45,045 nt of DNA from Leptospira biflexa. Its GTDB lineage: Bacteria; Spirochaetota; Leptospiria; Turneriellales; DYLW01. How positions within the stretch are numbered: the first letter of the stretch is position 1; the number at the start of each line of letters is the position of its first letter. The position numbers and the translations under genes were made by a program. The stretch is from the NCBI GenBank assembly GCA_020721865.1, contig DYLW01000020.1, positions 1 through 45,045 of the forward strand. Reading direction: 5' to 3'. Of this stretch, positions 18,096 through 25,552 are shown one piece after another. Below the pieces are notes generated by a model. The model ran no database searches. It was not told the origin of the DNA and was given only the letters and a program-made list of their open reading frames with translations.

Positions 18096-19376
18096 ATGAA
18101 TGTTCTGATACTGGGAAGTGGCGGAAGAGAAACATCCCTCTATATGAAACTGCAGAAAAGCCGTGCGGTATCCCGTATTTATATTTTGCCTGGCAATGGG
18201 AGTCTGGAAAACCGGATTACTGGAGTGGATATAATTAATTTTCCAGCCATATCCGGAATTATCCGGGAAAAATCCATTCAGGTGGTGGTTGTGGGGCCGG
18301 AGGTGCCATTGGTGGCCGGCATCAAATCCCATCTGGAATCATCCAATCCGGGGATTCTGGTTTTTGGGCCAGATGAAAAAGGGGCAATGCTGGAAGGCTC
18401 CAAAATATTCTCCTATAACACCATGCAGAAACTGGGCATACCCACGGCAAAAAGTTCCGCAGCCCATTCTCTGGAAGAAGCGGAAAAGCTCATGGCAAAC
18501 CATTCTTTTCCGCTGGTGATCAAGGCCGATGGGTTGGCTGCCGGAAAAGGTGTGAGCATTCACCATGAGGGCACATCGGCCAGGGAACAATTGAAAAAAA
18601 TATTCCAGGATCAGATTTTCCAGGAAGCCGGGAATGCGGTGCTGTTGCAGGATTTCATGACGGGAACGGAGGCGTCTTTGTTTGCGGTTTGCAATGGGAA
18701 GGAGGCGGTATACCTGCCCACGGCACGGGATTATAAGGCGGCTTATGACGGAGGGGACGGACCCAATACCGGTGGGATGGGGTCGGTGTGTCCGGGGGAG
18801 GCATTATCTCCGCAGCAGATTGCTTATGCGGATAGAGCCATTGTCCGGAAGATTATTGATGAGTTTGCGTATACGGGAATTTTATATGTGGGTTTGATGG
18901 TTCATTCGGAGAAAGCGGAGGATATTTCTGTAGTGGAATTCAACTGCCGTCTGGGAGATCCGGAAACCCAGTCTGTGTTACCCATGGTGGATACGGATTT
19001 ATTTCCGTACATTTTATGGGCATGTGGGGTGGATTCTCCTCCGCCCATGGTGGAGAACAACGGCTTTTATTCCATGCCAGTCAAATCTGGATTTGGGGTG
19101 AATGTGGTGGTGGCGGCTGCGGGGTATCCGGAAAAATATCCCAAAAATCTGGAAATAAATCTGCCAGCATCCATACCGGAAGGTATAGAGATTGTCTCCG
19201 CCGGGATGGAATTACAAAACGGGAAGCTGCTTTCTACCGGAGGCCGTATTTTTAATATTTTTGCCCATGGTGAGGATAAAAAATCGGCATTGCAAAAGGT
19301 ATATTCATTTATTGAAAAATTAAAGCAAATCAACGATTTTTCCCGGTTTCATTACCGATCAGATATTGGACGTTAA
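18096..19376 (+). CDS. purD: Phosphoribosylamine-glycine ligase
   Basis: This is the 426-residue GARS enzyme, which joins glycine to phosphoribosylamine in purine synthesis using ATP. It has an N-domain starting MNVLILGSGGRE, an ATP-grasp domain (FPLVIKADGLAAGKGVSI, NTGGMGSV) and the metal/ATP-binding EFNCRLGDPETQ (commonly EFNARFGDPETQ). The usual GSGGREH of the family is GSGGRET here. The length is normal. The gene stop overlaps the region before the next gene, whose ATG is 2 bases further on. Confidence 0.93.
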   Translation: MNVLILGSGGRETSLYMKLQKSRAVSRIYILPGNGSLENRITGVDIINFPAISGIIREKSIQVVVVGPEVPLVAGIKSHLESSNPGILVFGPDEKGAMLEGSKIFSYNTMQKLGIPTAKSSAAHSLEEAEKLMANHSFPLVIKADGLAAGKGVSIHHEGTSAREQLKKIFQDQIFQEAGNAVLLQDFMTGTEASLFAVCNGKEAVYLPTARDYKAAYDGGDGPNTGGMGSVCPGEALSPQQIAYADRAIVRKIIDEFAYTGILYVGLMVHSEKAEDISVVEFNCRLGDPETQSVLPMVDTDLFPYILWACGVDSPPPMVENNGFYSMPVKSGFGVNVVVAAAGYPEKYPKNLEINLPASIPEGIEIVSAGMELQNGKLLSTGGRIFNIFAHGEDKKSALQKVYSFIEKLKQINDFSRFHYRSDIGR

Positions 19377-19377
19377 A

Positions 19378-20319
19378 ATGTATCCATTGACAGAAGTGAT
19401 GGAACAGGCCAATCCGGAGTACCTTGCGTATCTTTCCCGGAAAACAGGGTTTATGCTGCAAAGGGACAATCCCCGGGCACCCATGGTTTCCGTACACTGG
19501 TTCTGGTATCATCTGGTAAAAAATATTGAGCATAATAAAAATATTCTGAATGATTTTCACGAGGAGCTGGAAATTCTGTTCGATAGTTTTGGCTTTATTC
19601 CGGCATCCCGTATGGATGAACAGATAAAAGAAATGGAAAAAAAGCTGATGTGGGTTTTCCGTTACCCTTCCGGGGGGGTTTTCCTCCCTCTGGAAATTTT
19701 TAAGGTTTTTATGCGGGAAAGGTTATACACGGATTCCGGCTATTTTTTTTCCCTGCTGTACCAGATGAGTTTTCATGAACTGAGGGAATATGCTTCCTTT
19801 CTGGGCAATACTCTGGAGGGGCAGCATCTGATTTCCTTTGAGAACAATACGGACGATATGGCTCTGGTTTTATATATCTGGTATGCGAACCGGCATGTCA
19901 ATAACTCTGTTCAGTACAATATTTTTACGCCGGAAAAGGGAAAGCTTTTATCCTCCCGGCATTTTCTTTCCGAAGATTTGGGGCCGGTGGATATGTCCGT
20001 GGATAAAAATAAAGAAAGTCTTCCATACCGGAAAGAACCCCTATGGAATTTTTTATTGGAAAGATATCCCATGTATCATAAAGAAATTGATCAGTTAAAA
20101 ACCATGATTTTCCAGGGCAGAAAAGGATTTTACCGTGCCCTGAGCCTGATTGCCAGTGAGGAGAATGTCATGATCAATGCATTCCGGGATGGAATTTTAA
20201 TGCCCGTCTGGAAAAAATCCGGAAAGAAGCTGGATCCGGATGACTGGTCTGTGCAGACTCCCCGGGAGATCCGGCAATGCATCCGGCAGGCAGGGATTTC
20301 CAAAAAAGTTCGGGTTTGA
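19378..20319 (+). CDS. Conserved-looking protein of unknown function
   Basis: I do not recognise this 313-residue protein. It looks soluble and mixed alpha/beta, rich in aromatic residues (HWFWYHLV, YIWYANRHVNN), with no signal peptide, no membrane segment and no clear catalytic motif. It starts at the ATG at 19378, two bases after the purD stop; an in-frame TTG at 19366 would overlap purD. It ends 3 bp before lgt, so purD, this gene and lgt are probably co-transcribed. Codon use looks like that of its neighbours, so it is likely a real native gene. Confidence 0.65.
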   Translation: MYPLTEVMEQANPEYLAYLSRKTGFMLQRDNPRAPMVSVHWFWYHLVKNIEHNKNILNDFHEELEILFDSFGFIPASRMDEQIKEMEKKLMWVFRYPSGGVFLPLEIFKVFMRERLYTDSGYFFSLLYQMSFHELREYASFLGNTLEGQHLISFENNTDDMALVLYIWYANRHVNNSVQYNIFTPEKGKLLSSRHFLSEDLGPVDMSVDKNKESLPYRKEPLWNFLLERYPMYHKEIDQLKTMIFQGRKGFYRALSLIASEENVMINAFRDGILMPVWKKSGKKLDPDDWSVQTPREIRQCIRQAGISKKVRV

Positions 20320-20322
20320 ACA

Positions 20323-21207
20323 ATGAAACTCCGGATATTGATGACATTACTGCCTGCCGTAATTTTTCTATCCGGTTGCAGTGTTTCCGGTGGAAAATTC
20401 CGGCTTCATTATGATGGGGCGTATTGGGCGGATTTTTCTGTTTTTGGAGTTCTCTTTTTTCTGGCATTTCTCATGGCCAATTTTGTGCTCCAGAAAGAAT
20501 TTCACCGGAAAAAATTGGATCCCCTGATATCTGATACTCTGGTAGTGATTACCCTGATTGCGGGAATTGCGGGTGCCCGTCTTTTCTATGCACTGGAGAT
20601 GAAAAGCTCCTGGACGGCCGGGGCGGGTTTCTGGTATTTTTTTCTCCATAAAGGGGGGCTCACTTTTTACGGCGGGGCGGCAGCAGCGTTTGTTTTGGGT
20701 TTTCTCTATTTATGGAAAAAGGGAGCCCATCCCTGGGAGGTTTTTGATCTGGCGGTTCCGGCAGTATCCCTTGCCTATGGAATCGGACGGATTGGGTGTT
20801 TTCTATCCGGCGATGGTTGTTATGGAATCCGCTGTGCAGAAGCCTGGCCGGCTCCTTTGTGCATGGCCTTTCCGGATGGGGTGTATCCCTGGCAGAAGAT
20901 TGTGGAATTGTACAACGATCCCGGCGTGCGGGTGTTTAATACTCCTCTCATGGAATCCATGTACGCTTTTCTTCTGTTCTCTTTGTTTTGGGGAATCCGC
21001 CGGGCAAATCTACCCATCGGCATGAGAACGGTCCTGTTCACCATTCTTTATTCTGTGATGCGTTTTTTCATTGAATTCATCCGCCGCAACCCCTCCGATG
21101 TGTTTGGCTGGACGCAGGCACAGTTTATCTCCATAATTTTGTTGACAGTCTCCCTGTCATTTCTTATACTATACATATTAAAAAGCTGGATTCTTTCTAA
21201 AAACTGA
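20323..21207 (+). CDS. lgt: Prolipoprotein diacylglyceryl transferase with a lipoprotein-like N-terminus
   Basis: Lgt transfers diacylglycerol to the lipobox Cys of prolipoproteins in the inner membrane. The 294-residue protein has about seven hydrophobic segments. It has GIAGARLFYAL and GGLTFYGG, the signature GRIGCFLSGDGCYG (a variant of GRxGNFxNGE) and EFIRRNP near the C-terminus. It also begins with what looks like a lipoprotein signal, MTLLPAVIFLSGC, with Cys at residue 19, ahead of the first Lgt helix (VFGVLFFLAFLMANF). This extra leader is unusual. Many lipoproteins in this window would need this enzyme. Confidence 0.87.
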   Translation: MKLRILMTLLPAVIFLSGCSVSGGKFRLHYDGAYWADFSVFGVLFFLAFLMANFVLQKEFHRKKLDPLISDTLVVITLIAGIAGARLFYALEMKSSWTAGAGFWYFFLHKGGLTFYGGAAAAFVLGFLYLWKKGAHPWEVFDLAVPAVSLAYGIGRIGCFLSGDGCYGIRCAEAWPAPLCMAFPDGVYPWQKIVELYNDPGVRVFNTPLMESMYAFLLFSLFWGIRRANLPIGMRTVLFTILYSVMRFFIEFIRRNPSDVFGWTQAQFISIILLTVSLSFLILYILKSWILSKN

Positions 21208-21240
21208 AGTAAATCCGGAAAGACCAGTAAAGGATGGATT

Positions 21241-21378
21241 ATGGACATACAACCAGTGAATGCTCCGCCGGTACAACCCCCGCCGGAAAGACCAGTGGAA
21301 ACAGAAAGCCAGAGTTCTGCGGGAACCACGCCTGCTCCCCCGCCGGATAGCCAAAAGATTGTAGATTTTTACGCATAA
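21241..21378 (+). CDS. Tiny proline-rich ORF of 45 residues
   Basis: An ATG at 21241, preceded by AAGGA with 6 bases spacing, opens a 45-codon frame ending at TAA (21376-21378), 15 bp before the next start. The product is proline- and glutamate-rich (APPVQPPPERPVETE, TPAPPPDSQ) and ends IVDFYA. It has no hydrophobic segment. An ATG in another frame at 21234 gives a 38-residue Cys-containing product that looks less natural. Function unknown. Confidence 0.5.
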   Translation: MDIQPVNAPPVQPPPERPVETESQSSAGTTPAPPPDSQKIVDFYA

Positions 21379-21393
21379 GGACGATGGATTATT

Positions 21394-22194
21394 ATGGCCT
21401 CAGGTGCAACATCCAGTAGCGATTTGGAAACGAAGAAAAAGGAAATTGCGGAGATTGAAAAAGAAATATCCTTTTATAAAAAAGCAATGAATGAGAAAAA
21501 AAAGATGGCTCCCTTTTACCGAATGGGCATTGTGGTGAAAAAAATAATCCAGGCCCATCTTTATATGGATATTTTTGCCATCCAGAAAGAAGCCGGATCC
21601 CATAACAGTTCGTATATGGATGAAGCTAAAAAAAGGCTTTCCCAGGTTTTTGCAGAGATGGATAAACTGGTGACCATGAAAATTGATGAGCCGCTGGATT
21701 TTAACCGGGAAATGTTGGATGCCCTTCATCCCTTTAATCCCAAATTGAAATTAAATTATTATAAACACATGCAAAAAGCCATTGAACGCATGATCCTCCA
21801 GTATGGGGAAAACACAAAATGGAAGTGGTCTTTTCCGGACTTCTGGTCCAAACTGGCCGTATCCGGAAAAAATCTGATTGATTTCAGAGAAATTGAAAGT
21901 ATCCGCGATCCACGGGAAGAGTTTTATTATGACCGTCATGAACTGCTGAATATAGTTAAGGAAGGGCTTTTTGATGCGTCCGGCCATTATAGAAATAAAT
22001 ACGAGCTTTCCACAAAATCCAAAAATGATCTGGTGCACGCTATCCATCTTCTGGAAAGTCTCAAGCGGATTGCTCTTCTGACAGGAGATCCGGATACCAT
22101 AAAAAAATGCAAAACCGGTATTGATACATATAAAGCCAGAATTGAATCCACGGATGAAGAAGAAGAAAAAGCAAAAAAAGTGAAGAAGAAATAA
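21394..22194 (+). CDS. Helical, charged protein of unknown function
   Basis: This 266-residue protein is highly charged, with an N-terminal coiled-coil region (ETKKKEIAEIEKEISFYKKAM) and a lysine/glutamate-rich tail (DEEEEKAKKVKKK). The middle is helical, with short motifs such as DFREIESIRDPREEFYYDRHELL. There is no signal peptide or membrane segment, so it is probably cytoplasmic. I do not recognise a family. The ATG at 21394 follows AAGGA at 21377-21381. The stop overlaps the perR ATG by one base (taATG), implying translational coupling to the regulator. Confidence 0.68.
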   Translation: MASGATSSSDLETKKKEIAEIEKEISFYKKAMNEKKKMAPFYRMGIVVKKIIQAHLYMDIFAIQKEAGSHNSSYMDEAKKRLSQVFAEMDKLVTMKIDEPLDFNREMLDALHPFNPKLKLNYYKHMQKAIERMILQYGENTKWKWSFPDFWSKLAVSGKNLIDFREIESIRDPREEFYYDRHELLNIVKEGLFDASGHYRNKYELSTKSKNDLVHAIHLLESLKRIALLTGDPDTIKKCKTGIDTYKARIESTDEEEEKAKKVKKK

Positions 22195-22640
22195 TGTCCG
22201 GTCCCAAAACAAAAAGAGAAATCAGTGATTATTTACGCAGTAAAAAAATAACCCCCACCGCCCAAAGGGTGGAGATGGCTGCTGTGTTGCTGGAAAAGCC
22301 CCAGCATTTAACGGCGGAAGAAATTTACCAGATGATCAATGAGGAATTTGAAGTGGCATCCAGGGCCACCATATACAATAACCTCCATTTGTTTGTGAAT
22401 GTGGGTCTCTTAAAAACCCTGAATGTGTCCCCCACGTTATGTGTTTATGATTCCAACCTCAATGATCATTTTCATATTATTGATGAGGAGAGTGGGGAAA
22501 TATTTGATATCAACATGGGAGAGGATTTGCTTGCCTCTCTGGTGAAACAGATGGCAAAATCCGCAAAAAATCCCAAGGGAGAAAGCTACAGCCTCCAGTT
22601 GAAGCAGCTTGTTTTCCGGGGAAAAAAGTCAGAAATTTAA
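22194..22640 (+). CDS. perR: PerR-type Fur-family regulator lacking the structural zinc site
   Basis: This is a 148-residue winged-helix repressor. The recognition region is ASRATIYNNLHLF. The regulatory-metal ligands of Bacillus PerR align at His38, Asp86, His92, His94 and Asp105 (VYDSNLNDHFHI and GEIFDI), so it should sense peroxide through Fe/Mn at this site. The two CxxC pairs that hold structural Zn are missing: CENC is DEES at 97-100 and there is no C-terminal CxxC. Leptospira PerR is known to be like this. It is coupled to the upstream coiled-coil gene and convergent with holA with a 12-bp overlap. Confidence 0.85.
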   Translation: MSGPKTKREISDYLRSKKITPTAQRVEMAAVLLEKPQHLTAEEIYQMINEEFEVASRATIYNNLHLFVNVGLLKTLNVSPTLCVYDSNLNDHFHIIDEESGEIFDINMGEDLLASLVKQMAKSAKNPKGESYSLQLKQLVFRGKKSEI

Positions 22641-23651
22641 GCTGTGTATAAAATTTATTAAAGTGTGGCTTTCCAGTTTTGGGTTGGCTTTCCTTTGATG
22701 ATCCAGCTCTGGAAAACTCAGGATGATTTTTTCCAGCCCGGAATATCCATAGTTCCGGATCACTTTCTGGATGCGTTCTTCGGATTTTTTTTTCATCCAG
22801 GCCGAATTGGAATCTTCAATAATGTCCATGACGGAAGCGACCTGATTCTTTCTGAGCATCATATACCGGTACGTGTCTGTGAACAGTTTTACAATACCGG
22901 TAAACATCATAGTGGAATCGCCATCGGACTGGGAAATGGCATGGTGCAACGCTTTGGATATTTTTTTTTCCGCTATCAAATCCAGTATGGCAAAATAATA
23001 GTTCCCGTCAATATCCAGGGCGGCCATGGCCACATCGTCTTCTGTAATGGTTTTTTCTGCTATTTTATAAAGGTACAGACGGTTCAAGGCTTCGTTGATA
23101 TATTTCTGGCTCTGGTGGCAGATGTCCGCAAGTAATCCTGCCGCCGCTTTTTCCATGGTGTACCCGGCAGTTTCCGACCTTCTCTGGATATACGCGACCA
23201 CATCCTTTTCTCGGAGCGGGGCAGGGGTAAAGACCAGAAATTTTTCTTCCAGAAATTTAAAATCGGCCGGAAGTTTTTTTTCATCCAGATGGATTAAAAG
23301 CGGAGTGGTCTCCGGAATCCGGGATAAATCCTCCACGAAGCGGGAAAGAACTTTTTTATTTGCTTTAATTTTGTCAAAGATTGTATCTGCATGACGCACC
23401 CAGATATACCGGGCTTCTCCAAACAAGGGGATGGTGGATAATTCCGCATGGAAATTTTCCATCTGGTCTTCCCTGCCGTTGATGTGGATTTCTTCTGTGT
23501 GCGGAAATTTTTTTTTCAAATATTTCTGGTATGCTCGGTATGTTTCCTCCACCGGATAATGGTCATCGGAATAAACAATGATTCCGGGGACATTTCCGGC
23601 TTTGGACAGAGCACTAACCAATTCTTTGAGATCAGTGAACGTATTTTTCAA
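22629..23651 (-). CDS. holA: DNA polymerase III subunit delta
   Basis: This 340-residue protein is the clamp-loader subunit that opens the beta clamp. The order fits HolA: an N-terminal AAA+-like domain (IIVYSDDHYPVEETYRAYQKYLKKKF; LSTIPLFGEARYIWVRHAD), then LLIHLDEKKLPADFKF, a DVVAYIQRR middle and a C-terminal helical collar (AALDIDGNYYFAILDLIAEKK; KLFTDTYRYMMLRKNQ). The start is TTG at 23651 with GGATAAAG just upstream. No nearby in-frame ATG fits. It is downstream of the DUF3467 gene by 24 bp. Confidence 0.85.
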   Translation of the reverse strand: MKNTFTDLKELVSALSKAGNVPGIIVYSDDHYPVEETYRAYQKYLKKKFPHTEEIHINGREDQMENFHAELSTIPLFGEARYIWVRHADTIFDKIKANKKVLSRFVEDLSRIPETTPLLIHLDEKKLPADFKFLEEKFLVFTPAPLREKDVVAYIQRRSETAGYTMEKAAAGLLADICHQSQKYINEALNRLYLYKIAEKTITEDDVAMAALDIDGNYYFAILDLIAEKKISKALHHAISQSDGDSTMMFTGIVKLFTDTYRYMMLRKNQVASVMDIIEDSNSAWMKKKSEERIQKVIRNYGYSGLEKIILSFPELDHQRKANPKLESHTLINFIHSLNF

Positions 23652-23675
23652 TTCTTTATCCGTGTTAATGTACTC

Positions 23676-23984
23676 TCACTGGATATGGTCTTCCAGTGGG
23701 GCATCTTCGGCAAAATCTATGATTCCGAATTTTTCTTCGTATTTATGGATATTATCGGCCAATGCGTTCATGAGTCTTTTTGCATGTGCCGGGGAGAGAA
23801 TGATCCGGGAAACAATTTTCCCAAAAGGGGCAGGCCGCTGCTGGATAAAAAGATAGTCCAGGACAAATTCTTCTTTTGTGTGTGATATATTGGCCACATT
23901 GGAGTAATGTCCCTGCATTATTTCCGGATCCAACTGGATCTCAATCTTTTTTTCCGGGGGGGAAAAATCATCCGATTTCTGCAT
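23676..23984 (-). CDS. DUF3467 family protein
   Basis: This 102-residue protein has the DUF3467 pattern: LDPEIMQGHYSNVANISHTK, EEFVLDYLFIQ and KIVSRIILSPAHAKRLMNALADNIHKYEEKFG. The family is widespread and its function is unknown. The ATG at 23984 is chosen; the frame is open upstream but would run into the divergent glpK region. Probably co-transcribed with holA. Confidence 0.82.
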   Translation of the reverse strand: MQKSDDFSPPEKKIEIQLDPEIMQGHYSNVANISHTKEEFVLDYLFIQQRPAPFGKIVSRIILSPAHAKRLMNALADNIHKYEEKFGIIDFAEDAPLEDHIQ

Positions 23985-24060
23985 GGGGAAATCTGGAAAA
24001 CAAGGCGGTTCTGTAAACCAAAAATACTTGCCATCCTTTTTAAATATGCAAGTGTTGCGT

Positions 24061-25551
24061 ATGGGAAAATTTATAATCACAATTGACCAGGGGACCACCG
24101 GTTCCCGGGTTTTTCTTATTAACCGCGAAGGAAAAGTAATTGCCTCTGAATATGAGGAATTCCGGCAGTATTATCCCAAAGCCGGCTGGGTGGAGCATGA
24201 CGCTGAAGAAATATGGGAATCCATTGGGAAATTAATGAAAAGGGTGTTTCAGAAATCCGGTCTGAACCCAAAGGATGCGGATTCCATCGGAATCACAAAC
24301 CAAAGGGAGACCACGGTTCTCTGGGACCGTGCCACCCGCAAACCCGTGCACAAAGCCATTGTCTGGCAGTGCCGCAGAACCGCCGATTTTTGCGAAACGC
24401 TGAAGGCAGGCGGACACTGGCAAATGGTGCAGGAAAAAACCGGACTGGTCATTGATGCCTATTTTTCCGGTACAAAAATCCACTGGATTCTGAACAATGT
24501 TCCCGGTTTGCCAGACAGAGCCCGCAAGGGAGAAATAGCTTTTGGGACAATTGACAGCTTTTTACTGTATCAATTAACATCCGGAGTTTCCCACAAAACA
24601 GATTATTCCAACGCATCCCGCACGATGATATTCAATATTCATGAAAAAAAATGGGATCAGGATTTACTGAAGCTGCTGGATATTCCGGAGGCCATTCTTC
24701 CACAAGTGCAAAAATCATCGTCCTTGTTTGGTTATACAAAGGGGCTGGATTTTCTGCCCGATGGAATTCCCATTTACTCCATGATTGGAGACCAGCAGTC
24801 TGCACTGTACGGACAGCTCTGTCATAATGCCGGGGAGGCAAAGAATACCTATGGGACGGGTGCCTTTATTGTGATGAATCTGGGACAGAAAAATTTAATC
24901 AGCCGGCATGGTCTGGTGACTTCTCTGGCCTGCGACGCAGAGGGGAATCCGGTGTATGCTCTGGAAGGGTCCATTTTCATCGCCGGGGCAGTGATCCAGT
25001 TTTTGCGGGATAATCTGAAATTTTTCCCCCAATCCTCCGCTTCTGAAGGGATGGCCACTTCCACCGATGAAGGAGAAGAAATTGTTTTTGTCCCCGCGTT
25101 TGCCGGATTGGGGGCTCCCCACTGGGATCAGAATGCCCGTGGTGCCATCCTGAATCTGACCCGTGGAACCACCATTGAGCATATTACAAAAGCCGCATTG
25201 AAATCTATTGCCATGCAAACCTATGATGTGATTGCGGCGATGGAAAAGGATGCCGGTTTCCGCCTCAAAGCTCTAAAAGTGGACGGGGGAGCCACGGCCA
25301 ATAAATACCTGATGCAGTTCCAGGCAGGGATTTTAAATGCCGATGTGATTATTCCGGAAAATCCGGAAACCACCGTACTGGGTGCCGCCTATTTAGCGGG
25401 ACTGGGCTCCGGTTTCTGGAAATCTCCGGAAGATTTGAAAGAGCTCAATCCGCCGGATTCCACTTTCCATCCCCGCATGAAAGAAAGTCAGCGTCAGGAA
25501 GAGATGGCTCGCTGGCATGACGGAGTGAACCGGGTGAAAACCCAGGCTTGA
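24061..25551 (+). CDS. glpK: Glycerol kinase
   Basis: This 496-residue FGGY kinase phosphorylates glycerol to glycerol-3-phosphate with ATP. It begins GKFIITIDQGTTGSR (phosphate-binding loop) and contains TIDSFLLYQLT, SNASRTMIFNIHEKKWDQDLL, the GDQQSALYGQ motif, NTYGTGAFIVMN, PAFAGLGAPHWDQNARGAI and VDGGATANKYLMQ. I chose ATG 24061 because it places the start just before that loop; ATG 24046 is possible. No aquaporin or glycerol-3-phosphate dehydrogenase gene is nearby. It ends one base before the convergent cytidylyltransferase gene. Confidence 0.94.
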   Translation: MGKFIITIDQGTTGSRVFLINREGKVIASEYEEFRQYYPKAGWVEHDAEEIWESIGKLMKRVFQKSGLNPKDADSIGITNQRETTVLWDRATRKPVHKAIVWQCRRTADFCETLKAGGHWQMVQEKTGLVIDAYFSGTKIHWILNNVPGLPDRARKGEIAFGTIDSFLLYQLTSGVSHKTDYSNASRTMIFNIHEKKWDQDLLKLLDIPEAILPQVQKSSSLFGYTKGLDFLPDGIPIYSMIGDQQSALYGQLCHNAGEAKNTYGTGAFIVMNLGQKNLISRHGLVTSLACDAEGNPVYALEGSIFIAGAVIQFLRDNLKFFPQSSASEGMATSTDEGEEIVFVPAFAGLGAPHWDQNARGAILNLTRGTTIEHITKAALKSIAMQTYDVIAAMEKDAGFRLKALKVDGGATANKYLMQFQAGILNADVIIPENPETTVLGAAYLAGLGSGFWKSPEDLKELNPPDSTFHPRMKESQRQEEMARWHDGVNRVKTQA

Positions 25552-25552
25552 T

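Noticed and set aside
24021..24060. CTTGC...GCAAG inverted repeat upstream of glpK as an operator
   Set aside because: Arms are only 5 bp and no regulator or second copy supports it.
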